Shown: one piece after another, positions 10,601 through 19,121 of the stretch
How positions within the stretch are numbered: the first letter of the stretch is position 1
Layout: each line of letters starts with the position of its first letter
Origin: Streptococcus suis
Lineage (GTDB): Bacteria; Bacillota; Bacilli; Lactobacillales; Streptococcaceae
Direction of reading: 5' to 3'
Length of the DNA stretch: 64,000 nucleotides
NCBI RefSeq assembly: GCF_019856455.1
Contig: NZ_CP082205.1
Location: forward strand, 1,674,001 to 1,738,000
Notes under the pieces: model-generated
Told to the model about the DNA's origin: nothing
What the model saw: only the letters and a program-made list of their open reading frames with translations
The model's database searches: none
Made by a program: the position numbers and the translations under genes

Positions 10601-13600
10601 CTGACATTATCTATGTAAAAAATGGCGGAAACGGACAAGGACTGACAGAAGATACCCCTATGGGAAGTTTGGCTGAAGCCTTGCAGAAAGCTACAGATGG
10701 TACTATCATCAAACTGGTCGGCAATGCCACCGAGCGAACTCCACTCGTCATCAATAAAGCAGTTACCATTGAGAGTGATAGCAGTGAAAATGCGATTATT
10801 TTTAATGAGAGTATTCAAATTTCAAATAACGTTACCCTACGTAATTTAAGTATTCATGCTTTAACAGAAAGCAATGTCCCTGGAAACATCTACATAGATG
10901 GTCAAGTGACAATGGATCATGTATCCACTCTTATATCCAATCGTCAAACTGATAAACGCCCTAGTCTTATCATAGGTTCATCAGCAGATACAACTGATAA
11001 GCGTGAATCCAGTTTGAAAATTTTAAATACAAATGAAACTGTTTTCGATAAGATGACCGTCCAAAATGCTGCAGATATTGCGATTGCAAATGGTACACAA
11101 ATTAAAAATGGTGTCGAAGTGACTACACCTTCTCCTGTTACAATCACTTCTGAAAGTAATCAGGTCAATAAATTCCAAGCACCTGAAACCAATCAAGTAA
11201 CCCTTATTTTCAATGGTAGCAAGGCAAGTAATGTAGAATTAAACCATATCGCAAATCTTATTTTAAAACATCCTTCTTCTATCTCGCTAAGCAGTCAATC
11301 GATCACACCAATCCAACAAACCTTAGCTATCGAAAATGGTAGCCGACTTAACTTGGGTGATTTAGCTGTGCATTTCCAATCTCTTACAGGTGATGGAATG
11401 TTGGAATTCACTGACAAGGGGCAATTAAGTATACAGGATGTATCTGGACATGCCACAATCCATTTTAAACGTAATGATATGGATTTTTCAGCATCAGATG
11501 GTAAAACATTTGTCGCTGTTGCTTCTAAAAAAGATGGGCTCTCTGTCAAGTTAAAACCGCTAGAACTCAATCTAGAAATAGATGAAAATGGAAACTACAT
11601 CTACCATCAGCCTTACTCTGCTAGCTACTATTTCGATACCGAAGATAGCAGAGTCTTACCAAATGAGATTTACGACTTGCAACCAGATGATAAGGAAAGT
11701 CTTGACCAAGCTATCCCAGCACCAGAAACAATTACTGTAGAAGTGCCAGATGGCGAAGGAAAATGGGTATTTGATAAGTGGGAATTGGATTCTAATAGTA
11801 CTACAAAACGACAATTCTATACCGGTTACTGGCGCTATACGACTTCCCCTCAAACAACAGTTCGGTACGAGGAGGTGCCTTTCGCTGTCGTTTACCAAGC
11901 GGATGAAAACAAGGCAGCAGGCGAAACGACAGTCATCTTCAGCGGAAAACTCGGTAAAGTGAAAATCACTGAAACTGAGGGCGCTGAGCCGATTAGAGAA
12001 ATCGTAGAAAACCCTCAAAACAAGATTGTTTCAGTCGGTACTATGACAGAAGTCACCAACACTATCTTGGCATTCAAAACCGTTAAACTAGACGATGACC
12101 AATTGCCAAAAGGACAAACGAAAGTCGTTAAGAAAGGTAAAGACGGGCGGGAAACAACCACAACGACCTATACCCTAGACACCGCTACAGGACTGATTAC
12201 CTCTAGCACTAAGACGGAAAGAGTTGACCCTGTTGACGAGGTGGTAAGTGTCGGAACAAAAATTATCCCTCAAACAACAGTTCGGTACGAGGAGGTGCCT
12301 TTCGCTGTCGTTTACCAAGCGGATGAAAACAAGGTGGCAGGCGAAACGACAGTCATCTTCAGCGGAAAACTCGGTAAAGTGAAAATCACTGAAACTGAGG
12401 GCGCTGAGCCGATTAGAGAAATCGTAGAAAACCCTCAAAACAAGATTGTTTCAGTCGGTACTATGACAGAAGTCACCAACACTATCTTGGCATTCAAAAC
12501 CGTTAAACTAGACGATGACCAATTGCCAAAAGGACAAACGAAAGTCGTTAAGAAAGGTAAAGACGGGCGGGAAACAACCACGACGACCTATACCCTAGAC
12601 ACCGCTACAGGACTGATTACCTCTAGCACTAAGACGGAAAGAGTTGACCCTGTTGACGAGGTGGTAAGTGTCGGAACAAAAATTATCCCTCAAACAACAG
12701 TTCGGTACGAGGAGGTGCCTTTCGCTGTCGTTTACCAAGCGGATGAAAACAAGGTGGCAGGCGAAACGACAGTCATCTTCAGCGGAAAACTCGGTAAAGT
12801 GAAAATCACTGAAACTGAGGGCGCTGAGCCGATTAGAGAAATCGTAGAAAACCCTCAAAACAAGATTGTTTCAGTCGGTACTATGACAGAAGTCACCAAC
12901 ACTATCTTGGCATTCAAAACCGTTAAACTAGACGATGACCAATTGCCAAAAGGACAAACGAAAGTCGTTAAGAAAGGTAAAGACGGGCGGGAAACAACCA
13001 CGACGACCTATACCCTAGACACCGCTACAGGACTGATTACCTCTAGCACTAAGACGGAAAGAGTTGACCCTGTTGACGAAGTGGTAAGTGTCGGAACGAA
13101 AATTATCCCTCAAACAACAGTTCGGTACGAGGAGGTGCCTTTCGCTGTCGATTACCAAGCGGATGAAAACAAGGTGGCAGGCGAAACGACAGTCATCTTC
13201 AGCGGAAAACTCGGTAAAGTGAAAATCACTGAAACTGAGGGCGCTGAGCCGATTAGAGAAATCGTAGAAAAACCTCAAAACAAGATTGTTTCAGTCGGTA
13301 CTATGACGGAAGTCACCAACACTATCTTGGCATTCAAAACCGTTAAACTAGACGATGACCAATTGCCAAAAGGACAAACGAAAGTCGTTAAGAAAGGTAA
13401 AGACGGGCGGGAAACAACCACGACGACCTATACCCTAGACACCGCTACAGGACTGATTACCTCTAGCACTAAGACGGAAAGAGTTGACCCTGTTGACGAA
13501 GTGGTAAGTGTCGGAACGAAAATTATCTCTCAAACAACAGTTCGGTACGAGGAGGTGCCTTTCGCTGTCGATTACCAAGCGGATGAAAACAAGGTGGCAG

Positions 13601-14958
13601 GCGAAACGACAGTCATCTTCAGCGGAAAACTCGGTAAAGTGAAAATCACTGAAACTGAGGGCGCTGAGCCGATTAGAGAAATCGTAGAAAACCCTCAAAA
13701 CAAGATTATTTCAGTCGGTACTATGACGGAAGTCACCAACACTATCTTGGCATTCAAAACCGTTAAACTAGACGATGACCAATTGCCAAAAGGACAAACG
13801 AAAGTCGTTAAGAAAGGTAAAGACGGGCGGGAAACAACCACGACGACCTATACCCTAGACACCGCTACAGGACTGATTACCTCTAGCACTAAGACGGAAA
13901 GACTTGACCCTGTTGACGAAGTGGTAAGTGTCGGAACGAAAATTATCCCTCAAACAACAGTTCGGTACGAGGAGGTGCCTTTCGCTGTCGATTACCAAGC
14001 GGATGAAAACAAGGTGGCAGGCGAAACGACAGTCATCTTCAGCGGAAAACTCGGTAAAGTGAAAATCACTGAAACTGAGGGCGCTGAGCCGATTAGAGAA
14101 ATCGTAGAAAACCCTCAAAACAAGATTATTTCAGTCGGTACTATGACGGAAGTCACCAACACTATCTTGGCATTCAAAACCGTTAAACTAGACGATGACC
14201 AATTGCCAAAAGGACAAACGAAAGTCGTTAAGCAAGGTAAAGACGGGCGGGAAACAACCACAACGACCTATACCCTAGACACCGCTACAGGACTGATTAC
14301 CTCTAGCACTAAGACGGAAAGAGTTGACCCTGTTGACGAGGTGGTAAGTGTCGGGATTTTAGAGACCAAAGTTACAGATACTGCCCCTGAGCAGGTTATA
14401 AAACCTGAACTAAAATGGACTACAACAATTGTTCCGATTCCTTTCCAAACGAGATACATAGTGGATAATCAATTGAAGCTTGGTGAAGAGATCATCCTTG
14501 TTCCAGGAAGAAATGGTCAACGACAAGTTATTACTCTTGTAAATGGCTCAGTCGTTGGAAGAAACGATGAAGAAATCATTTCTGATATTGTTCTCCTCGA
14601 TCCGATCGAACAAATTATCAAAATCGGAAACCGCAGTACCGATAAAGCAATAGATCTCCCAAGCAAAAAAGAAAAAACAGATATTTCAAATCTTGGACTA
14701 GCATTACCAAATAATAAAGTAAGCTCTACTCCAATTAAACTCGCAGAGACACCAAAATCAATTCAATATCTGACTGACAGGAAGTATGATTCAACAGTTT
14801 CTCCGAGCCAGCTTCAACAAACCAATGGCGTAATATTACCAAAAACAGGTGAACAAAAAGAAAACTTCCTTGCCAGATTGGGATACATTTCCCTATTATC
14901 TTTAGAATTTTGTTGGGCTATCTCAACTCTTCTCAAAAATAAAAGGAAGAGTAAATAA
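7651..14958 (+). CDS. LPxTG-anchored M26-family zinc metalloprotease with G5 repeats
   Basis: 2435 aa; AAAAGGGG lies just before ATG 7651. Domains in order: a YSIRK-like signal (FSIKKLSIGVVSI, residues 7-19); a Thr/Ser/Glu-rich stretch to about 170; an M26 catalytic region with HEMTH at 618-622 and a downstream RRAGQGPEVYARG glutamate segment; a beta-helix-like region from about 985 (YVKNGGNGQG); six 140-aa repeats at about 1400-2235; a wall-sorting signal LPKTGE, hydrophobic segment and KNKRKSK tail. It therefore sits on the wall with a classical C-terminal anchor, whereas pneumococcal ZmpB/ZmpC carry an N-terminal LPxTG. The substrate is unknown; S. suis M26 proteases have been named IgA1 protease and ZmpC. 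Transcribed alone from the promoter at 7588, ending at the hairpin at 14977. Confidence 0.93.
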   Translation: MERKQRFSIKKLSIGVVSICIGFAFLTQGNSTVAAAENSVEVIISNATGEEETIPTQPTETPNNRESIQNTETTTQEEVTVNNTVEGQTDTEKSTRTEQAVPESTTSQNDHLANTEDTTTTSSSTESSVNEVEFPTETTALSSPESSPKIETIDASLKAEQPNTSEGTTALRAATNTSPTTTVTGNDTAIQAIENGSITPSKTIASLNAEEKQTLNNLILTNFETSADKVALLDVVKPKESLSISDLTKYFVPLIKQLKSDPNYKHLTDQERSAEATKLALIEANKNLYEDASIEALAPEAKNTFQQLLAFNNGQLLTEKSGLTVETLKNNLSQLYRGVLYLQQQYSFEKDLPQTLVFTPHTIGNIQADQTSAYDRLMAYGGHITDKRSLALNLNQIQFNNRMIGQYTGTKSTAELVKKIAQSKGKDVNSYFTEQSQALIGTSPNISIFELLKTNKPEYILPVLSQGRGVYLAGTSNSLTLGLLDSYTDLYPELKNYSKERGVQQPTSTFFEKILTYQENWLTFLNSAKKDSTTIPFTLAVDTMNVYNETTKAHTWSPNEGTSAHSAVLNFFSPMNLWENYVRSGVGLGGVANGENMIKAYETRFMHSNLSGVALFTHEMTHTNDEARLFGGTYRKEGRRAGQGPEVYARGLFEVIDNTQNGVPGEYKPVFNLNTALTIADSPNRTQALTPQTSTEKLANYTKNLVDLVAYLEAVEARVALKSLAENELATYFNKVVQVPRNTTSNTSTTTTSLPSTNDAFLPYGQLTVASLTKPTSINDLVDQDAVSGQFIPRGISPILTELSHNQYDHVPLLESFYGASEAPSGNNTVGDISFKRHAYEILAWKGWDAFISYISNRYNSDSEAFKAILGNEYSDWASFKKAQYKRLEDKEPVNQLWQTSQLEKELETAIKADLAVLTTYRNSINSLLNSRSTVTQTQLDQAAQKASVARLATNVRKVKLDILNKALQFNNLEASIFEAPKQSDIIYVKNGGNGQGLTEDTPMGSLAEALQKATDGTIIKLVGNATERTPLVINKAVTIESDSSENAIIFNESIQISNNVTLRNLSIHALTESNVPGNIYIDGQVTMDHVSTLISNRQTDKRPSLIIGSSADTTDKRESSLKILNTNETVFDKMTVQNAADIAIANGTQIKNGVEVTTPSPVTITSESNQVNKFQAPETNQVTLIFNGSKASNVELNHIANLILKHPSSISLSSQSITPIQQTLAIENGSRLNLGDLAVHFQSLTGDGMLEFTDKGQLSIQDVSGHATIHFKRNDMDFSASDGKTFVAVASKKDGLSVKLKPLELNLEIDENGNYIYHQPYSASYYFDTEDSRVLPNEIYDLQPDDKESLDQAIPAPETITVEVPDGEGKWVFDKWELDSNSTTKRQFYTGYWRYTTSPQTTVRYEEVPFAVVYQADENKAAGETTVIFSGKLGKVKITETEGAEPIREIVENPQNKIVSVGTMTEVTNTILAFKTVKLDDDQLPKGQTKVVKKGKDGRETTTTTYTLDTATGLITSSTKTERVDPVDEVVSVGTKIIPQTTVRYEEVPFAVVYQADENKVAGETTVIFSGKLGKVKITETEGAEPIREIVENPQNKIVSVGTMTEVTNTILAFKTVKLDDDQLPKGQTKVVKKGKDGRETTTTTYTLDTATGLITSSTKTERVDPVDEVVSVGTKIIPQTTVRYEEVPFAVVYQADENKVAGETTVIFSGKLGKVKITETEGAEPIREIVENPQNKIVSVGTMTEVTNTILAFKTVKLDDDQLPKGQTKVVKKGKDGRETTTTTYTLDTATGLITSSTKTERVDPVDEVVSVGTKIIPQTTVRYEEVPFAVDYQADENKVAGETTVIFSGKLGKVKITETEGAEPIREIVEKPQNKIVSVGTMTEVTNTILAFKTVKLDDDQLPKGQTKVVKKGKDGRETTTTTYTLDTATGLITSSTKTERVDPVDEVVSVGTKIISQTTVRYEEVPFAVDYQADENKVAGETTVIFSGKLGKVKITETEGAEPIREIVENPQNKIISVGTMTEVTNTILAFKTVKLDDDQLPKGQTKVVKKGKDGRETTTTTYTLDTATGLITSSTKTERLDPVDEVVSVGTKIIPQTTVRYEEVPFAVDYQADENKVAGETTVIFSGKLGKVKITETEGAEPIREIVENPQNKIISVGTMTEVTNTILAFKTVKLDDDQLPKGQTKVVKQGKDGRETTTTTYTLDTATGLITSSTKTERVDPVDEVVSVGILETKVTDTAPEQVIKPELKWTTTIVPIPFQTRYIVDNQLKLGEEIILVPGRNGQRQVITLVNGSVVGRNDEEIISDIVLLDPIEQIIKIGNRSTDKAIDLPSKKEKTDISNLGLALPNNKVSSTPIKLAETPKSIQYLTDRKYDSTVSPSQLQQTNGVILPKTGEQKENFLARLGYISLLSLEFCWAISTLLKNKRKSK
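11848..14354 (+). repeat. Six tandem 420-bp G5-domain repeats
   Basis: Copies start at 11848, 12268, 12688, 13108, 13528 and 13948, with an exact 420-bp period and only scattered single-base differences. Each unit encodes 140 aa with two G5-like segments (VRYEEVPFAV and NTILAFKTVKLDDDQLPKGQ). The first three copies read AVVYQ and the last three AVDYQ, so two subfamilies lie in blocks. G5 domains are linked to glycan or zinc-dependent adhesion and stalk formation. Such identity favours slipped-strand or recombination change in copy number. Confidence 0.95.
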
Positions 14959-14976
14959 TATGTATTTCCATCCCAA

Positions 14977-15006
14977 AAAAAGTTAGACTTTTCCGTCTAA
15001 CTTTTT
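14977..15006 (+). terminator. Terminator of the right protease
   Basis: AAAAAGTTAGAC, a 6-nt TTTTCC loop, then GTCTAACTTTTT: a 12-bp perfect stem starting 19 nt after the stop, with the T-run inside the 3' arm. Confidence 0.88.
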
Positions 15007-15210
15007 GAGACAGTTCAACATAGGGTTACTTCTAATTCTTATGACATTGACGACTCCTTCCTTCTGATGGGAACTTTTGAAAGTCGACCAGATCTATACT
15101 AATCGTCTACCTCCTCTCCCAAGAGATAAAAAAACTCTTTGGAAATAAGAAAACAGTATTGAATAGAATAGCATAAACTTACTAATAGGCCTATGCCACC
15201 CAACTCCCTT
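15007..15210. other. Non-coding gap between protease and comEC
   Basis: About 200 bp between the two hairpins. No ORF with a ribosome-binding site and no clear promoter or repeat was seen; it may be degraded sequence. Confidence 0.5.
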
Positions 15211-15267
15211 AAAGGACTCTATAATTTCTATAGTGAGCAAATCCACTGTAGAAATTATAGATCCTTT
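15211..15267. terminator. Long bidirectional hairpin downstream of comEC
   Basis: Arms 15211-15235 and 15243-15267 pair over about 24 bp (core CTATAATTTCTA) with one bulge, flanked by AAAGG on one side and CCTTTTTTT on the other. It lies 11 nt past the comEC stop and can end transcription from either direction. Confidence 0.75.
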
Positions 15268-15278
15268 TTTTCATATCA

Positions 15279-17516
15279 TCATTCCCTCACCGTCTCAATT
15301 TGCCACTCCCTCCAACCTAGAAAGCGAATGGCTCCTTGCTGGTCGGTACGATAGACTTGGATATTCCGATTGTCAAATCGTTCCAAGGTTTCTTGGTGGG
15401 GGTGTTTGTAACGATTGTTTTCTCCTGCTGATACCAGAGCAATCTTGGCTCCGATATGGTCTAGAAATTCAGGATAGGAAGAACCTTTGGAGCCGTGGTG
15501 GCCGGCTTTGAGGACATCGACAGGCAGGTTGGGATAGGTTGCTATCAAGTCCAACTCCCCTTGCTCCAAATCTCCTGTAAAGAGAAAGTTGGTTTCCAAC
15601 AAGCGACCGTAGAGAACAATAGAATCATTATTGCCACCGTCTCCTGTCCCATCTGGGTAGAGGACTTCCAGATAGGAGTCAAAAATCGGCAAGCGGTCGC
15701 CCACTTTCACCACATGGACTGGGACATTGATTTTTTTCAGAGTTGCTACAAAGTCAGGCACCGTCAGACTTCCCGGCGACACGACAATCCGACCAATTTG
15801 CACCTGCTTAGCCACTTCCAGCACATCGCCCACATGGTCTGTATCTGTGTGGGTCAGCACTAGACTATCAATCCTATCTACACCCCGACTATGCAGATAG
15901 GGAATCAAAGTCCGCTCTGCATTTGCCTGCCGAGACCGCTCCTGCCACGCTTCCTTGGCCGCGAAATCGACTCGTCCGCCCACATCAATCAGGACCGTCC
16001 GCCCCCGCATATCCCGCAAAAAGATGCTGTCCCCCTGCCCGATGTCCACCACCGTCACCTCGTTTTCCAGCGGGTGTTTAGTGATGAAAAATAGCAGAGC
16101 AAGGACCAAGATTAGTCCTAAGAGCCATTTCTTTTTCCTGTGGAAATCGTAGAGCAAGAAAAGGCTGACCAGCAAGAGAACAAGAATTACCCCAGACGGC
16201 TTGCCCAGTATCCAAGGCCGCAATCCCAAATCAGCCACCCAGACAATGATTTTCTCCATAAAGACAAAAAATCCGTTGACCCAAGTCATCTGGACAACTG
16301 GCGACAAAAGAAAAATGACCGACAAACCTGGCAAAAGCAGGACATCAAAGACAAAGGAAAAGACAAAAGTTAAGAGGATAGACAAAGGCTGAAAGGCATA
16401 GAAATAGGTCATAAGCACCGGCAAAATTCCCAGCGAAATACTGAGGCTCTCCACCGCAGCCTTTTTGACCTGCCCCAAGTCTTCAAAATCAAAAACTGTC
16501 AGCAAAAAAGCATAGGTAAAGGTCAGGACACCACCAGCTGTCAAGAGAAATCGGGGCAAAATCAGCAGACAGACAAAGACTGTCACCGCAAAATTATCCA
16601 ACTTCCGCAAGCCTAGATTACCCAGAATTTTTTGGACCAAGGACCGCACCACCGATACGGAAAAACCTGTCAAACTCACATAGACAAAGGAAAAGGGAAT
16701 TTGTAATTTATCAACCGTTTCCTTGGTCAAGCCCAAACGCAGTAACATCCAGCGAAACTTGTCGATGAAAAATCCAACCTGCATACCAGACAGGGCAAAG
16801 AGATGAATGATTCCTAAACTAGAATAGAGATCACTCATCTGGTCAAACTCACTATCCAAGTCCCCAAACAAGAGCCCTGTCATGTAGTGGCTCATGGGAG
16901 CCGGAAAATTGGTTTTGACATAGACCAAGGCTTGCCTCCGCCAGCTTGATAGCCAGTCAAAGACATTCCATGACTGGACAGGGACAATCTTCTTAATCGC
17001 AGTTATCTTGACTGTTCGGTAAATGCCCTGTGTTTTCAGATAGGCCTGATAATCAAAACCCTTGAAATTCCGCTGACCAGCTGGCAGGCTGACCTCTGCT
17101 TCCACTTCAAGCTGGACCAAATCTGTCAGCTCTTGAAAATAAGCCTGCTCCTCCTGACTGGCTAATTTGTAGAAAACTTGATAGGTTTGTCCGTCAGCCC
17201 GACCGCGAAAGGACAGGCTGTCCCCGTTGACTTCAATGGTATCTGGAATGACCTGCAAAGTCGCCACTTGCTCTGGGGCTGACTGGTCTGTCCACTCCCA
17301 TTGGACCTTTTGGCATCCGAAAAACAGACCACATAGGGCTAAAAGCGGCAGCGTTTTGATGAAAACTGCCTTACCTTGCCGAAATCCAAAGACCAGCAAC
17401 AACAAACTGAGCAGGCCTATTGTCAAGAGGGAAAAAGAGTGGACTGCAAAGTAGGCCGCCACCGCTAAGATGGCTAGGTGGAGGGGCTGGCAGGGGAGCT
17501 TACTCAACCGTGACAT
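15279..17516 (-). CDS. comEC: ComEC/Rec2 DNA-uptake channel protein
   Basis: 745 aa from ATG 17516 (MSRLSKLPCQPLHL), preceded by a GGAAAG. An upstream in-frame start would read 120 bp further into comEA and is less likely. An N-terminal hydrophobic segment is followed by a soluble OB-like region, a multi-spanning competence domain (FALSGMQVGFFIDK at its start), and a C-terminal metallo-beta-lactamase-like domain with THTDTDHVGD near residues 556-565 and GHHGSKGS further on. ComEC forms the membrane pore that takes up single-stranded DNA during transformation. It overlaps comEA by 17 bp, so the two are co-transcribed and probably translationally coupled, as in other streptococci. Confidence 0.95.
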   Translation of the reverse strand: MSRLSKLPCQPLHLAILAVAAYFAVHSFSLLTIGLLSLLLLVFGFRQGKAVFIKTLPLLALCGLFFGCQKVQWEWTDQSAPEQVATLQVIPDTIEVNGDSLSFRGRADGQTYQVFYKLASQEEQAYFQELTDLVQLEVEAEVSLPAGQRNFKGFDYQAYLKTQGIYRTVKITAIKKIVPVQSWNVFDWLSSWRRQALVYVKTNFPAPMSHYMTGLLFGDLDSEFDQMSDLYSSLGIIHLFALSGMQVGFFIDKFRWMLLRLGLTKETVDKLQIPFSFVYVSLTGFSVSVVRSLVQKILGNLGLRKLDNFAVTVFVCLLILPRFLLTAGGVLTFTYAFLLTVFDFEDLGQVKKAAVESLSISLGILPVLMTYFYAFQPLSILLTFVFSFVFDVLLLPGLSVIFLLSPVVQMTWVNGFFVFMEKIIVWVADLGLRPWILGKPSGVILVLLLVSLFLLYDFHRKKKWLLGLILVLALLFFITKHPLENEVTVVDIGQGDSIFLRDMRGRTVLIDVGGRVDFAAKEAWQERSRQANAERTLIPYLHSRGVDRIDSLVLTHTDTDHVGDVLEVAKQVQIGRIVVSPGSLTVPDFVATLKKINVPVHVVKVGDRLPIFDSYLEVLYPDGTGDGGNNDSIVLYGRLLETNFLFTGDLEQGELDLIATYPNLPVDVLKAGHHGSKGSSYPEFLDHIGAKIALVSAGENNRYKHPHQETLERFDNRNIQVYRTDQQGAIRFLGWREWQIETVRE

Positions 17517-18162
17517 AAGGTCGAATGCTTTCCATGGTCTTGTCGCCGATGCCCGAAACATTGTTGAGGTCATCCACCGACTTGAAGCCACCGTTGGCCT
17601 CACGATAGGCGATAATGTCCGCCGCCCGCTTGGCACCGATACCCGAAATGGTCTGCAGGTCAGTCTCGGTCGCCGTGTTGAGATTGACTAGACTGGTGTT
17701 TTTTTCTTCTTGGGACATAGCAGAGCTGGTAGTCGTGCTGGCCACCACCGAGATATTTTCATCCTTGCTGGCCACATAGACCACCGCTTCGTCGCTGAGC
17801 TTCTGAGCCAGATTGATAGACTTGGGGTCTGCCTGACTGGTCAAGCCGCCAGCTACTTCAACTGCATCATTAACACGCGCACCAGCTTCTAAGGTGTACA
17901 GTCCTGGTTTTACTACCGCTCCTTTGACATCAACGACCAGCTGGGTAGGCTCTTCACTTGCTTCTGTACTGACTTCTTCAAGCTGCTCCTGACTACTTGA
18001 ACTTTGCTGTGGCTGTGAAAAATCAGTCAGGCCTGTCTGGTCAGACTTGGCTGGTTGACTGAATATTAAGAACGTCGCCATTAGCAAGCCAGCCACTGCT
18101 GGCAGAGCAATTTGCCACTTGTATTCTTTAAGCATTTCTATATAAGTTTTGATTGTATCCAT
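17500..18162 (-). CDS. comEA: ComEA DNA receptor
   Basis: 220 aa. A single N-terminal membrane anchor (residues 15-35), a low-complexity Ser/Gln/Glu linker, an SLBB-type segment (VDVKGAVVKPGLYTL), and a C-terminal helix-hairpin-helix pair (LQTISGIGAKRAADII, LNNVSGIGDKTMESI) that binds double-stranded DNA. It hands DNA to ComEC. A GGAGG lies 7 nt before the ATG. A late-competence box is expected upstream, but no exact TACGAATA is seen in the short space after the plsC terminator. Confidence 0.95.
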   Translation of the reverse strand: MDTIKTYIEMLKEYKWQIALPAVAGLLMATFLIFSQPAKSDQTGLTDFSQPQQSSSSQEQLEEVSTEASEEPTQLVVDVKGAVVKPGLYTLEAGARVNDAVEVAGGLTSQADPKSINLAQKLSDEAVVYVASKDENISVVASTTTSSAMSQEEKNTSLVNLNTATETDLQTISGIGAKRAADIIAYREANGGFKSVDDLNNVSGIGDKTMESIRPYVTVE

Positions 18163-18194
18163 AAATTACCTCCACCTATATAGTGCGCAAAAGA

Positions 18195-18221
18195 AACAAA
18201 AAACCCGCAAGCTGCGAGTTT
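18195..18221 (-). terminator. Terminator after the acyltransferase gene
   Basis: On the minus strand AACTCGCA and TGCGGGTT form a stem with a short loop and one G-U pair, followed by TTTTTTGTTT. It separates plsC from comEA, so comEA must have its own promoter. Confidence 0.85.
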
Positions 18222-18228
18222 CATCATA

Positions 18229-18975
18229 TTATTTTTTATCCAATTGGGTGCTTGGTTGCCAGAAGAAGCTAGCAATATAGCTAAAGACGTAGGTCAAGCC
18301 TAGGATGAGGGCAACCAGAAGGAGCACAGGAATACGATAGATATATGTCAAAATATTTGGTTTTTTCTTGGTTTGGAAAGAAGTTGCATGCTCATCTAAG
18401 CGTTTGAATTCAGCTTCAATTCGGCTAGTTACTTCTGCTGTACCTGCATCATCCATACGCTTGATGTCCGAAACATCGATAGGATTTCCAAAAGCCACAT
18501 CGATTCGCTCACCAGCTAAGATCCCCTTGATAGTCATGGGACCCACATAGGTAGCTGGCATGAGTTTGACCTTGGCTGACTTGGCAATGACCGCCACACC
18601 ACCTTTTAGCTCAGATGAATGACGACTTCCAGAAGGAAACATGACCAGCGAACGGTCACTTTTTTTCAACATGTTAACTGGATACTTGATGGCTGCCATG
18701 CCAGGATTGTCACGGTCAATTGGAAAGGCTCCACATTTTGAAATCCACCAACCAAAACCGCGGTCCTTGAAGAGTTCTTTTTTGGCCATAAAGATGAACT
18801 GCTTGGGAGCAGCTGCGTAGCCAAGAAAGACTGGATCCCAGAAGGTTTTGTGCGGAGCGATAAGAATATAATTTTCCTCCTGTGGCAAAATCTTCTCTCT
18901 ATCATGATAGTGAATATTGCCATTGATGGCCCACAACAAGAATGTTAATAGTGTTCGTAGATAAGAATAAAACAT
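18229..18975 (-). CDS. plsC: 1-acyl-sn-glycerol-3-phosphate acyltransferase
   Basis: 248 aa from ATG 18975, chosen because AGGAG lies 7 nt upstream; a TTG 18 bp earlier would overlap that site. The acyltransferase block HKTFWDP (H-x4-D) is followed by GAFPIDRDNP and FPSGSRHSS (the usual FPEG is FPSG here), then PATYVGP. A C-terminal hydrophobic segment suggests membrane attachment. It makes phosphatidic acid from lysophosphatidic acid. The FPSG variant leaves some doubt about the exact acyl acceptor. Confidence 0.88.
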   Translation of the reverse strand: MFYSYLRTLLTFLLWAINGNIHYHDREKILPQEENYILIAPHKTFWDPVFLGYAAAPKQFIFMAKKELFKDRGFGWWISKCGAFPIDRDNPGMAAIKYPVNMLKKSDRSLVMFPSGSRHSSELKGGVAVIAKSAKVKLMPATYVGPMTIKGILAGERIDVAFGNPIDVSDIKRMDDAGTAEVTSRIEAEFKRLDEHATSFQTKKKPNILTYIYRIPVLLLVALILGLTYVFSYIASFFWQPSTQLDKK

Positions 18976-19086
18976 AAACTTCTCCTTTTTCAATCTTTCC
19001 TATTATAGCACAAATTTGCGTCAGAACGAAATGTCATATTCATTCAAATTTACGGTCAAAATACCCACTATTTACATAGCCCAGAC

Positions 19087-19115
19087 TTGTCAAATATCCT
19101 CGATAGGTTTACAAT
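19087..19115 (+). promoter_or_regulatory. murE promoter, 6 nt from the start codon
   Basis: TTGTCA (19087-19092), 17-nt spacer, TACAAT (19110-19115). The ATG follows after 6 nt, so the predicted transcription start falls at or beside the A of the start codon. Confidence 0.75.
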
Positions 19116-19121
19116 AGAAGC

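Noticed and set aside
12175..14118. A series of identical 87-aa minus-strand ORFs
   Set aside because: Shadows of the 420-bp G5 repeats read on the opposite strand; no ribosome sites and no independent evidence.
11848..14354. CRISPR-like periodic array
   Set aside because: The repeats are contiguous 420-bp coding units without spacers.
18163..18200. Late-competence (ComX) box upstream of comEA
   Set aside because: Expected there, but no exact TACGAATA or close match could be seen in the short gap after the plsC terminator.
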